From Sphingomonadales bacterium (GTDB lineage: Bacteria > Pseudomonadota > Alphaproteobacteria > Sphingomonadales > Sphingomonadaceae), in the NCBI GenBank assembly GCA_016721875.1, contig JADKHG010000013.1, forward strand, positions 1 to 64,000: 64,000 nucleotides of DNA. Direction: 5' to 3'. Positions within the stretch are counted from its first letter, which is position 1. The number at the start of each line of letters is the position of its first letter. The notes beneath the pieces were generated by a model that was not told where the DNA came from, did no database searches, and saw nothing but the letters and a program-made list of their open reading frames with translations. The position numbers and the translations under genes are program-made. Positions 1-8,896 of the stretch are shown in pieces.

Positions 1-7
1 GCATCGT

Positions 8-24
8 GCTTCGACAAGCTCAGC
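8..24. repeat. Sphingomonad-type GCTTCGACAAGCTCAGC repeat arm
   Basis: The 17-base motif GCTTCGACAAGCTCAGC is followed by ATGAATGAACGG. It matches the arm of a short palindromic repeat that I know to be scattered between genes in sphingomonad genomes. A complete two-armed copy occurs at 33100-33155 in this window. Only one arm is seen here because the window begins inside the element. Confidence 0.6.
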
Positions 25-130
25 ATGAATGAACGGGGCTTTAGATTTTGATCATAGACTTCAGCGAACCGTCGAAAACCAATCCGACTTTCAGCCCTGA
101 CTGGTCTTGCGCCTCGAGCATCCAACTCGA

Positions 131-803
131 TCACGCATTCGTCAACGCACTCCATGTCGGCAGTTTGCAGACGTGCGAGCAATAAAAGAACGATTCCTTG
201 CGGGGCGGCATTTTCCTTTCGAGCCCCTGTTTGCTAAGCGAACGAAACGCTTTTCGGTCTTGCCCTTGCTCGCCCGCGCTGATAACATTGAGCAGCGGCC
301 GCGGCTGAACAGCGGTAGAAAATCAGCATCTTTGCGGATCAGTGCCGCGGGCATTTAGCCAACCATCGGTAGCGCGCTGCGACGTCCATTCTGGCGAGAT
401 CGGTGCGTGCAGTTTGGCTATTATTGCTGTCTTCATTGATAATACCGGCAACCGGTTTCTGCGGATCGATGCCTGAATAACGGATTAACAATTCTTCACC
501 CGAAGCAAGCGGCAGCGTTTTGCGTTGCATCACCTGAGTAATGGTATCGGTACCTTCATTTCGACACCGCCTGATCGTACTGGCCGCTTCAAACCCGGCA
601 AAAACAGCCTGATATTCGGGGAAGTGCGGTTGTTCGGCGCAGGTTTGACGTTTCATGTGGTATCGATCCAGCATCAGCTTGGCTGCATCCTGATTAGCAG
701 AGCACCGTGGAAAGTGCTTTCATCGGTATGTCGGCATGATCGGGACAGCGAGGAGGCTTGTTCCGGTAGCCAGCGCCAATGACAACAAAATCGGCATCTT
801 CAT
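131..803 (-). pseudogene. Unrecognised secreted protein, reading frame broken
   Basis: An ATG at 803 begins a hydrophobic leader (MKMPILLSLALATGTSLLA) typical of a Sec signal peptide. The frame then breaks at about 730. A coding-looking stretch continues in another frame (LPLASGEELLIRYSGIDP, about 500-450), and a third frame runs to a stop near 131. I do not recognise the family. It begins 6 bases after the stop of the damaged carbonic anhydrase gene, so the two may be cotranscribed. The lost frame is in line with the poor sequence quality of the first 2.9 kb. The 3' end is a guess. Confidence 0.25.
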
Positions 804-808
804 TCCCT

Positions 809-1450
809 TCAGCCTAAAACCGTGGAAAACTCTCCACTTCCCTCGTTCAACACATGCAACGCGCCGTCGGGAATAGCAAACACCGCTCCGTGCAAGGTCA
901 ATTCACCAGAGGCTTCTTTTCGCTGATGGTTATGAAAGGGCGCAAATTGTGCAGACTGACCTTTACCGCGCTTTCTCCATAGCCCGTTCGGCTTCAGCGC
1001 CATGCGTGCCATAGTGCAGCAACACGGCTTTCCGCTTCGTCGAGGAGGCTGATCCAGTTGGCGACAAAGCCCCTTCACTAAGCGGTGCGCTTTCCAGCGA
1101 CTTGTTGAGCGCCGCCTGACAGCCACCGGCACAGGCCGTGCCCATCACCAATATTTCTTCTACTTTGGAGCACCAGCACCCGCAAATTCGAGCGTTACGG
1201 AAACGCCGTGCCAACCCGGCGTGGTTTCAAAGGTGGGACAAGCGGCCACATTCGTGACGACAAAATTTCGCCGGGGGGCGTGTCGAATATCTGGGTGGGT
1301 CAACACGGCTAGTCGGAGCAGGTGGATTACCATATCACTGGGGTTTTGCCTTCGCCCAATATTTCTGAATGCCTGCGTCCTTTCCCCTTCCAGTCGGAAT
1401 TCTGCGAAAATCGCAGTTAGCCTTCGAGCAGCGTCAGAAAACAAGGTCAT
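809..1450 (-). pseudogene. Beta-class carbonic anhydrase, heavily frameshifted
   Basis: Pieces in different minus-strand frames line up in order with a beta carbonic anhydrase, the zinc enzyme that interconverts CO2 and bicarbonate. They are EFRLEGERTQAFRNIGRRQN near the N-terminus, GRNFVVTNVAACPTFETTPG-like sequence at about 1260-1200, VEEILVMG...CGGCQAAL at about 1160-1100, and KEASGELTLHGAVFAIPDGA before the stop at 809. The zinc-ligand segment (CSDSR in the family) and the HxxCGG segment both fall on frame breaks, so the catalytic residues cannot be read. At least four indels are needed. I think sequencing error is more likely than decay, because lipA and ratA next to it are damaged the same way. 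Confidence 0.6.
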
Positions 1451-1521
1451 AGCGGCTCAATAGCGTGTTAATTTGGGGGTGCGGTGATTCTTGCCGCTGA
1501 AGAGCCTACCCGACAGCGCGC

Positions 1522-2440
1522 ATGAATGATATCACGCCTATTCTGCACCGCACCACGCGAGCAAGCCTGACTGATCTGGTGTTAAGGCCCTGACCAGCGC
1601 CGGTTTCAACGAAACCTGCGTTAATGCGCTGACCTCAATCTGCGACCGTGTGCGAGGAAGCGGGCCTGTCCGGAATATCGGCGAATGCTGGATGAAGAAG
1701 CATGCAACGGTGAGGATATTGGCGGACACCTGCACTCGCGCCTGCGCCTTTGCAACGTCAAGACTGGATGTTGCGCGCGGTCGACGCGATGGAGCCTGAA
1801 ATGTGGCGGTTGCTGCCGCTGGTATGGGGCTGAAACATATTGTGGATCACTGGTCGATCGCGACGACTTGCCAGATGGTAAAGTAGCCAGTTTGTGAAGG
1901 TGATCGGCGCTGCGTCGCAATACGCCCAAGACGACGATCGAGATTTTGACCCCGATTTCCGCAACAAAGTGGAAAGCGCAGTTGAACGGATTATCGAAGA
2001 CGTCCAGATGTTTACAATCACAAACCCCGAAACCGTGCCAAGACTGTATCCGACAATCCGTCCCTGCGCGCGCCATTATGCTTCGTTACGTTTGCTCGAA
2101 AGCGAAGCGGCAATGATCCGTCGATTTTTACCAAGTCGTGATGGTCGGGCTGGGCGAGGAGCGACGGAAGTGCATCAGGTGATGGACGACACGCGCAGTG
2201 CAGATATCGATTTCCTGACGATGGGACAATATCTGCAGCCGACGCCAAAGCATTGTAAAATCATGGGAATTTGTAACCCTCAGGCCTTGATGCCTATGCA
2301 GTGATTGCGCGTGCCAATTCTCCCGCTTGTTGGGGCGAACGCTGACCCGGGCGAGCTATCATGCTGGTGACGATTTCGCTAAAATGCGCACTGCGCGTGA
2401 GGCGCAACGCAAAGCAGCGTTAGAGCAGCGCAGTTGTATA
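1522..2440 (+). pseudogene. lipA: Lipoyl synthase LipA, heavily frameshifted
   Basis: LipA is a radical-SAM enzyme that inserts sulfur into octanoyl groups on lipoyl domains. The start is clear (ATG at 1522, MNDITPILHRTTR). Family segments follow in shifting frames: a KKHAT piece, RACAFCNVKTG at about 1735-1770 (part of the SAM cluster region), DRDDLPDG, PDFRNKVESAVERI, ETVPRLYPTIRP, DIDFLTMGQYLQPTPKH at 2200-2250, and LTRASYHAGDDFAKMR at 2341-2395. About eight indels and several substitutions separate it from a normal gene of roughly 310 residues. The product would act on the PDH E2 lipoyl domain encoded at 32355-33728. The exact 3' end is uncertain. Confidence 0.75.
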
Positions 2441-2448
2441 GGGCAGGC

Positions 2449-2878
2449 ATGCCGCACCATCACGAACGCCGAATATTGCCATGCAGCGCTGAGCAGATGT
2501 ACGATCTGGTCACCGATGCGCCGCCATGCCGAGAGTTTTTGCCCTGATCGCCGCCGTTCGCGTGAGTTCTGACAGCGAAACCGAAACGCTCGCCGATCTG
2601 TGGTCGGTTTTAACCTGTGCCGAAAAACCTTCAGTTCGCGGGTAATCAAGACACCCAAATTATCGGTTGTTGTCGACTATCTCGATGGACCGATGCGGCA
2701 TTTGCACAATCAATGGTTGTTTGAACCCAATGACGACGGCGGGTGCACTGTCGATTTCACAGTTGATTTCTCGTTCCACAACCGCGTCTTCGAAGCGCTG
2801 GCGGGAACCTATTTCAACACTGCGCTTTCCAAAATGACCGGCGCATTCGTGACCCGCGCCGACACGCTTTACGGCTGA
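2449..2878 (+). pseudogene. RatA/COQ10-family START-domain protein, frameshifted
   Basis: The N-terminus MPHHHERRILPCSAEQMYDL and the C-terminal half LDGPMRHLHNQWLFEPNDDG...FEALAGTYFNTALSKM match the RatA/COQ10 family. These START-fold proteins bind a quinone or lipid; COQ10 supports respiratory ubiquinone use, and RatA was described as a ribosome-association inhibitor in E. coli. Two frame changes are needed, at about 2545 (after EFLP) and about 2600 (before VVGFN). With them the protein is about 142-143 residues, normal for the family. It follows lipA, as is usual in alphaproteobacteria, and its last 10 bases overlap the 3' end of the convergent pncC gene. Confidence 0.7.
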
Positions 2879-3381
2879 GTTGGCAGCAGCAAATTCAGCG
2901 CGTGCAGTGTTGCTGCGACGCGAATATCCGCGCGGCTTTTGTCGGATCCGAACTGCACCTTGTCAGCGACCACCTGTTCGGGATCCTGACCGCGTTCGGC
3001 AACGGCGAATACGACAGTTCCTACCGGTTTTTGCTCGGTGCCGCCGTCAGGGCCAGCAATTCCGCTGATCGCGACAGCAATGTCTGCATTACTCACCTTC
3101 AGCGCACCCTGCGCCATCGCCCAAACCACAGCAATCGAAACCGCCCCAAAGGTGTCGATCAATTCATCGCTGACCTTCAATATCTTGGTTTTGGCCTCGT
3201 TCGAATAGGTCACAAAACCGGCGTGCAGGACCGCGCTGCTGCCCGGAACCTCCGTGATTGCTGCCGCCACCATGCCGCCAGTGCAGCTTTCCGCAGTCGC
3301 AATCAAACGGCCTGCCGCAGTATTCTCGCGGACGACCTGCTCAGCGAGTGTCGCAATGCTTTTGGGTAAGCTATATTTCAT
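2869..3381 (-). CDS. pncC: CinA-family nicotinamide-nucleotide amidohydrolase
   Basis: A 170-residue stand-alone CinA C-terminal domain. Members deamidate nicotinamide mononucleotide to nicotinic acid mononucleotide, returning NMN made by DNA ligase to NAD synthesis. The family signature is present: AESCTGGM with catalytic Ser32, the YSNEAK segment, and ISGIAGPDGG followed by KPVGTV. There is no N-terminal MoaB-like COG1058 domain. The start ATG at 3381 overlaps the TGA of the upstream hypothetical gene by 4 bases (ATGA), pointing to coupled translation. The gene converges with ratA. Confidence 0.88.
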   Translation of the reverse strand: MKYSLPKSIATLAEQVVRENTAAGRLIATAESCTGGMVAAAITEVPGSSAVLHAGFVTYSNEAKTKILKVSDELIDTFGAVSIAVVWAMAQGALKVSNADIAVAISGIAGPDGGTEQKPVGTVVFAVAERGQDPEQVVADKVQFGSDKSRADIRVAATLHALNLLLPTQP

Positions 3382-3995
3382 TTGGCGTTTTCGACCGGTA
3401 GCTCTTCGGTCGCGATGAAAGGGCAGGGTCGGATTTTGTCTTCAAATGATCCGCGCTTTTTCGATGATTCCTTGTCCGAATCGTCTTCGACGGCCTTTTT
3501 CGAACCCTTGTCCGACCCCACGAGAGTTGCAACAAGCATGCCCCATTTGTCCATCGGCACATCCTTGATCGCCGACCAGACATTATTCGCGACCGGGCAA
3601 ACTTCCTCCTTGTTCATTTTTTCCATCTCGCCCGCAGCCATGGCTTCGACAAAGGGAAACAGCGCGTCTGCGGTCATGGTCGAGGGCAGATTGAAATCAT
3701 CCCCCGCGATCAGCTTGATCGTTTCAAAGGCGGAAGGGCGTGCGGCAGCGATAGCATCGGCATGTTGTGCGGCGCTGTTGGCGCCCGATACCGAAAGGCT
3801 GGCGTTCGCGGGCAGGCTTGTTGCACAGAAAGCCGAAAGGCGCGTGACCATTCCGGGCAACAGTGCGACACTGACATTGCCCAATTGCTCTGCGGTTAGA
3901 CAATCCTGTTGATCCTTGGCGATGGCGGCTGCGGGCAGATTTGCGATAGAAAGCAGTGCCAATATGGCGGTCGAATGGAGCATTTTCACGAGCAT
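3378..3995 (-). CDS. Secreted hypothetical protein
   Basis: A 205-residue protein starting with a clear signal peptide (lysine at 4, then AILALLSIANLPAAAIA). It has two cysteine pairs in the mature part (QDCLTAE, AFCATS, EEVCPVA, RPCPFIA) that could form disulfides in the periplasm. A charged KGSKKAVEDDSDKESSKK stretch lies near the C-terminus. I recognise no domain. Its ATG overlaps the TAA of ispDF by one base (TAATG), and its TGA overlaps pncC, so the three genes form one translationally coupled unit. The context does not explain its role. Confidence 0.75.
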   Translation of the reverse strand: MLVKMLHSTAILALLSIANLPAAAIAKDQQDCLTAEQLGNVSVALLPGMVTRLSAFCATSLPANASLSVSGANSAAQHADAIAAARPSAFETIKLIAGDDFNLPSTMTADALFPFVEAMAAGEMEKMNKEEVCPVANNVWSAIKDVPMDKWGMLVATLVGSDKGSKKAVEDDSDKESSKKRGSFEDKIRPCPFIATEELPVENAK

Positions 3996-5161
3996 TATCC
4001 TTCCTGGTTGCGGGTCAGAATAGCGGTTGCTTGCGCCGCAATACCTTCGCCCCGACCTGTAAAACCCAATCCTTCGGTGGTGGTCGCCTTAATCGAAACC
4101 TGATCGACGGCAACCGATAATATTTCAGCGACACGCGCCCGCATGGCATCCCGGTGCGGGCCTATCTTTGGCGCTTCACAAATGATCGTCAGATCGACAT
4201 TGCCGATTTCATAATGACGATCCCGCACCAGTTTTGCAGCATGGGCGAGGAACCGGTCTGACGACGCCCCGCGCCATTGCCGATCGCTCGGCGGGAAATG
4301 CTGGCCGATGTCTCCCAGCGCCACTGCTCCCAATATTGCGTCGGTCAAAGCGTGGAGCGCAACATCGGCATCGCTATGCCCCGCGAGCCCCTTGTCGTGA
4401 TCGAGCTTGATCCCGCACAACCACAAATCTTCGCCCGCTTCGAGCCGGTGGACGTCGTAGCCACTTCCCATTCGTGTCGTCATTTGCGCATGCCTTGATC
4501 CGCCAATTGTCACAAAATCATCGGCAAAGGTAATTTTGCCAAGACTTTCCGCGCCGGCGACCAGCGTGACATCAAAGCCTGCGGCCAAAGCCATGCTCGC
4601 ATCATCGGTCGCTTCCTTATCTATTGACCATTTTTCATGCGCGTCGCAGATGGCCGAATAGTGAAACGCCTGTGGAGTTTGGATTCGCCATAGATCCTGA
4701 CGGGCGACTGCAGCCTCCAGCTTGCCTTCGCTCCCACGCGATAGGCTGTCGACGACGGGGAGGGCAGGCACGGCACCACTCGATCCGCCAAGCGCTTCGA
4801 TCAGATCGTCGATGACCTTTGCAGGCAAAAACGGGCGCGCTGCATCATGGATCAGCACCAGATCGCACTGGCCTTGCAGCGCGTTGAGGCCAGCGTTCAC
4901 GCTATCACGACGTGTTGCACCGCCTTCGACAAATATGACAGCCGGAAAATCGACCAGGCTTTGCGCGGCCATTTCCTGCTGACCGCTGCCGATCACCACC
5001 ACAACCGATCCAACCGATAGATGCGCCGCAAGTGCCTGGACGCTGTGCCAGACCATCGGCTTACCCGCCACAGGGCAATATTGTTTGGGGATATCGGTTC
5101 CGGCCCGGGTTCCTGAGCCAGCGGCAACGATGATGGCGGCAATACGCGGAACCGGGGTCAT
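3995..5161 (-). CDS. ispDF: Bifunctional IspD/IspF, MEP isoprenoid pathway
   Basis: A 388-residue fusion carrying two non-consecutive MEP-pathway steps: CDP-ME synthesis from MEP and CTP, and cyclisation to MEcPP. Residues 1-228 are the IspD nucleotidyltransferase (IVAAGSGTRAG...PKQY, the CTP loop, and HDAARPF at 105-111). Residues 229-388 are IspF, with metal-binding D235 and H237 in GYDVH and the HSDADV motif. Such fusions are common in alphaproteobacteria. It heads the minus-strand unit ispDF-hypothetical-pncC and is divergent from dusB across 117 bases, which should hold both promoters. Confidence 0.95.
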   Translation of the reverse strand: MTPVPRIAAIIVAAGSGTRAGTDIPKQYCPVAGKPMVWHSVQALAAHLSVGSVVVVIGSGQQEMAAQSLVDFPAVIFVEGGATRRDSVNAGLNALQGQCDLVLIHDAARPFLPAKVIDDLIEALGGSSGAVPALPVVDSLSRGSEGKLEAAVARQDLWRIQTPQAFHYSAICDAHEKWSIDKEATDDASMALAAGFDVTLVAGAESLGKITFADDFVTIGGSRHAQMTTRMGSGYDVHRLEAGEDLWLCGIKLDHDKGLAGHSDADVALHALTDAILGAVALGDIGQHFPPSDRQWRGASSDRFLAHAAKLVRDRHYEIGNVDLTIICEAPKIGPHRDAMRARVAEILSVAVDQVSIKATTTEGLGFTGRGEGIAAQATAILTRNQEG

Positions 5162-5278
5162 GCGACGCTCCTAAACGCTGCAATCTTGCGCGCCAAGACA
5201 AATGCAGCTAACCGGCTGCCTAAATTTTGGGCACCCGGTGAAGGGGTTGCTAAACGATATTTCGGCTGAACTTTGCTA

Positions 5279-6276
5279 ATGAAACTGGCACCCATTCAAA
5301 TCGGTCCTGTGACCATTGACTGCCCGATCGTGCTCGCACCGATGACCGGTGTTACCGATATGCCGTTCCGCACGATTGTGCGGCGTTTTGGCTCGGGGTT
5401 GAACGTCACCGAGATGATCGCCAGTCAGGCAATGATCCGTGAAACCCGGCAGAGCTTACAAAAATGCGAGTGGCACGCCAGCGAAGAGCCGGTGTCGATG
5501 CAGCTTGCAGGGTGCACTCCCTATGAAATGGGCGAAGCGGCCAAGCTCAATGAAGATCGCAGGGGCGGCGATTATCGACACTCAATATGGGCTGTCCGGT
5601 GAAGAAGGTCGTCAACGGCGATGCCGGCTCTGCGCTGATGCGCGATCTGCCGCTCGCCGCCAGCTTGATTCAGGCAACAGTCAAGGCGGTGTCGGTTCCG
5701 GTCACCGTCAAAATGCGGATGGGCTGGGACCATGGCAGCCTGAACGCGCCCGAACTTGCGCATATTGCAGAGGATCTGGGGGCAAAGCTGGTTACCGTGC
5801 ATGGTCGCACCCGCAACCAGATGTATAAAGGCCATGCCGACTGGGCTTTCGTGCGCAAGGTCAAGGATACGGTTTCGATTCCGGTTATCGTCAACGGAGA
5901 CATTTGCACCATCGAGGATGCGCGCACCGCAATGGAGCAAAGTGGCGCTGACGGATTCATGGTCGGGCGCGGCGCATACGGCAAACCCTGGTTGCTCGGG
6001 CAAATGATGCAGTGGTTCCAAAAGGGGATCACAATCGCCGACCCGGACCTTGAACAGCAATATGACATCATCATCGAACATTATCGCTCCATGCTCGACC
6101 ATTATGGAGAAGATGTCGGCGTGCGTTGCGCGCGCAAGCATCTGGGCTGGTATGTGCGCGGACTTCCGGGATCTGCCGAATTCCGCAACGCGGTAAACCG
6201 CATCGATAAAGGCCAGGACGTGCTCGACGCGCTTGCGCGCTTTTACGAACCCCATTTCGACCGCAAGGCAGCCTGA
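5279..6276 (+). CDS. dusB: tRNA-dihydrouridine synthase DusB (two frameshifts)
   Basis: An FMN-dependent enzyme that reduces uridines in the tRNA D-loop. The N-terminal barrel segment APMTGVTDMPFR and the catalytic cysteine in NMGCPVKKVVNG are present, followed by VTVKMRMGW and TVHGRTRNQ. The frame is lost between 5560 and 5585. Removing the A at 5561 and the C at 5581 restores DRGAAIIDINMGCP and gives a normal 331 residues. The best start is ATG 5279; an in-frame TTG lies 6 bases earlier. The next gene, ntrB, begins 4 bases after the stop. A dusB (nifR3)-ntrBC operon is the classic alphaproteobacterial arrangement. Confidence 0.9.
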
Positions 6277-6280
6277 GGCG

Positions 6281-7381
6281 ATGACCGCGTCGGATGAAGC
6301 AGGCCAAGGGCAGTTGGCGGCTTCGATTCCGTTGCCGATATTGCTGCTTGACGAGGAAGGTCGGATCAATTCGGCGAATGACGCGTCCGAGGCCTTTTTC
6401 GGCCGCAGCAACAAAAGATTGCTTGGATCGCACGTCAAAACCGCGTTGAATTTCAAAAGCCAGCGTCTGAACGCGGCGCTTGCCAGCAATGAATCGGATA
6501 TCACCGCGCAGAATATGGAAGTTCAGTTGCGCGACGGTATAAACCGCTCTGTTGACGTCTATCTAACCGCCAGCGCGTCGCATATTGGCTGGCGGACTTT
6601 ACTGCTTGTTCCACGCTTGCACGACCGTGATCATCTTGGCGAACAGAATGAGAGCGGTAGTCAACAGGCTATGGGTGCGCCCGCGATATTGGGTCACGAA
6701 ATCAAAAACCCGCTAGCGGGGATCAAAGGCGCGGCGCAATTGCTGTCGAAACGGGTCAATCCAGCGGACACCGCGCTGACCAGTCTGATTGTGACCGAGG
6801 TTGACCGGATCAGCAAGCTGCTCGACCAGATGCAGAATTTGGGGAGCGTTGGTTCCGCGCAGCTCGAAGCGTGCAATATCCACGAGTTGATTGAAAAGGC
6901 CATCCGTTCGATCCGCGCTGCCAACAGCTTCATTCCATCGATTGCGATCAACTATGACCCGTCACTGCCCGATGTCTGGATCGACCCCGACTCAATGGTG
7001 CAGGTGCTGATCAACCTGCTGCAAAATGCCATTGATGCCGTCAAAGACTCCGTCGATCCGGAAATAGGGATCGCCACCCGCTTCGTTCTGGGGGGTGCTT
7101 TGCGCGATGCCGCGCATGTCGAAGGCGGTGCACGCGCGATCAAATTGCCGGTTGAGGTGTCGATTAGCGACAACGGTCCTGGCATCGCCGCGCATATCGA
7201 AAAAGAACTATTCTCGCCTTTTGTTACGACCAAGCGGGACGGGCAGGGGCTTGGCCTCGCCATTGTTCGCAAGCTTGTCTTGCAAATGCACGGACGGATC
7301 ACCGTTGATCGGGACACAGCTGAAAACCGCACAATATTTCAACTCTATCTGCCCGTCGCCAGAAAGGAACGGTCAGCATGA
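6281..7381 (+). CDS. ntrB: Nitrogen regulation sensor kinase NtrB (GlnL)
   Basis: A soluble 366-residue histidine kinase that responds to PII and phosphorylates NtrC. Residues 10-120 form a PAS-like sensor. The phospho-acceptor histidine is in GHEIKNPLAGIKG, the N box is QVLINLLQNAIDAV, and the G boxes are DNGPGI and GQGLGLAIV. The ATG at 6281 follows the dusB stop closely; a longer form starting at 6233 would lie inside dusB. The TGA overlaps the ntrC ATG by 4 bases. No membrane segment is seen, as expected for NtrB. Confidence 0.93.
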   Translation: MTASDEAGQGQLAASIPLPILLLDEEGRINSANDASEAFFGRSNKRLLGSHVKTALNFKSQRLNAALASNESDITAQNMEVQLRDGINRSVDVYLTASASHIGWRTLLLVPRLHDRDHLGEQNESGSQQAMGAPAILGHEIKNPLAGIKGAAQLLSKRVNPADTALTSLIVTEVDRISKLLDQMQNLGSVGSAQLEACNIHELIEKAIRSIRAANSFIPSIAINYDPSLPDVWIDPDSMVQVLINLLQNAIDAVKDSVDPEIGIATRFVLGGALRDAAHVEGGARAIKLPVEVSISDNGPGIAAHIEKELFSPFVTTKRDGQGLGLAIVRKLVLQMHGRITVDRDTAENRTIFQLYLPVARKERSA

Positions 7382-8817
7382 CCAAAATCGGCAGGATATT
7401 GATTGTCGAGGACGACAGTTCAATCGGCATGGTCGTTCGCGCCGCGCTTGAGGCCGAGGAGTTTGAAGTCGATATTTGCGAAACCATTGGCGCACGCGAT
7501 TCCGCACTGGCGTCGGCAAGCTATGATGTGATGCTGACCGACGTTGTGCTGCGCGATCAGGACGGATTGGCCAGGTTGGCACCGGTACTCGACAAAATAG
7601 CGCATATGCCGGTGATCGTCATGTCGGCGCAGAACACGCTCGACACTGCGGTGCGCGCGAGTGAAATCAACGCCTTCGAATATTTTCCCAAGCCGTTTGA
7701 CCTCGATGAGCTGGTTCTTGCGGTCAAGCAAGCCAATGCCCGCAGCCGCGAACATGTCGATGGCGATCATGAGACGTCGTTTGAGGCGAATATGCCGATG
7801 GTTGGACGCAGCCCGGCGATGCAGGATGTGTATCGCATGGTCGCGCGACTGCTCCGCAACGATTTGACGGCGCTAATTCGCGGAGAGTCAGGCACCGGTA
7901 AAGAGTTGGTAGCCGAGGCGATCCACAATCTGGGCCACCGCAAAACCGGCCCCTTTGTCGCTGTCAACATGGCGGCGATCCCGTCTGAACTGATCGAGGC
8001 CGAACTGTTTGGTCATGAGAAAGGCGCGTTCACCGGAGCTGTCGGGCAAGGGATTGGCCGCTTTGAACAGGCGCAGGGCGGCACGCTTTTCCTCGATGAA
8101 ATTGGTGATATGCCGATGCACGCGCAAACGCGGCTGTTGCGGGCGCTGCAAAGCGGATCGATCAGCCGGGTAGGGGGCAAGGCCAATATCAGGCTTGATG
8201 TGCGCATCATTGCTGCCACCAACCAGGACCTTGAGGCTCTGATCGGCGAAGGCAAATTCCGCGAAGACCTTTACTACCGGCTCAATGTCGTTCCCGTGTT
8301 GATGCCGCCATTGCGCGCACGGCCAGATGATGTCGGCCTGTTGGCGCGGCATTTCCTGCAACTTGCGGTCAAGGAGGGCTTGCCGACGAAGACGATTGAG
8401 GACGATGCGATCATGCTGCTGCGCGCGATGCAGTGGCGCGGCAATGTTCGCGAACTGAAGAATTTCATCTGCCGGTTGGTCCTGACGTCGCGTGAAGACA
8501 GGATTTCGGCTGTCACAATCTCATCGTTAAACGCGAGTAGTGAGATCGCAGCGGAGATGGTTGCTGGCGGCTGCAGTTTCGAGTCGGCAGTCAGCCAGTT
8601 TTTGCAAGACCACCGCCAACGCAACCATGGACGCGAACGCGTCTATGCCCGCGCGCTGGCGGCGTTCGAGCGACCGTTGCTCCAAATGATATTGAGCCAA
8701 GCCAAGGGCAACCAGTTGCAGGCAGCAGCGATATTGGGGATCAACCGCAACACACTGCGCAAAAAGCTGACCGAATATGGATTGGCGGGCGGGCGCGGCG
8801 GCGAAACGCGCGGGTAA
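7378..8817 (+). CDS. ntrC: Nitrogen regulator NtrC (GlnG), sigma-54 activator
   Basis: A 479-residue enhancer-binding response regulator. The receiver domain carries the acidic pair EDD at 11-13 and phospho-acceptor D55. The AAA+ domain has Walker A GESGTGKE at 169-176, the sigma-54-contacting loop GAFTGA at 216-221, and the LFLDEIGDMP Walker B. A Fis-type helix-turn-helix ends the protein (AAAILGINRNTLRKKL). All active-site motifs are intact, so this should be a true sigma-54 activator, in contrast to NtrX nearby. It is translationally coupled to ntrB by an ATGA overlap. Confidence 0.95.
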   Translation: MTKIGRILIVEDDSSIGMVVRAALEAEEFEVDICETIGARDSALASASYDVMLTDVVLRDQDGLARLAPVLDKIAHMPVIVMSAQNTLDTAVRASEINAFEYFPKPFDLDELVLAVKQANARSREHVDGDHETSFEANMPMVGRSPAMQDVYRMVARLLRNDLTALIRGESGTGKELVAEAIHNLGHRKTGPFVAVNMAAIPSELIEAELFGHEKGAFTGAVGQGIGRFEQAQGGTLFLDEIGDMPMHAQTRLLRALQSGSISRVGGKANIRLDVRIIAATNQDLEALIGEGKFREDLYYRLNVVPVLMPPLRARPDDVGLLARHFLQLAVKEGLPTKTIEDDAIMLLRAMQWRGNVRELKNFICRLVLTSREDRISAVTISSLNASSEIAAEMVAGGCSFESAVSQFLQDHRQRNHGRERVYARALAAFERPLLQMILSQAKGNQLQAAAILGINRNTLRKKLTEYGLAGGRGGETRG

Positions 8818-8896
8818 TGCGACGGTCCGAATCCCCATCCTAGTAAATCTGCATTTTGTGCTTTTCCTGCAACGTTTGCGCTGCGATAGTTGCTGA

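Noticed and set aside
5572..6504. A 310-codon open frame on the minus strand opposite dusB and ntrB
   Set aside because: The opposite strand carries clear dusB and ntrB family motifs, and the reverse frame has no recognisable domain. It is a GC-bias shadow.
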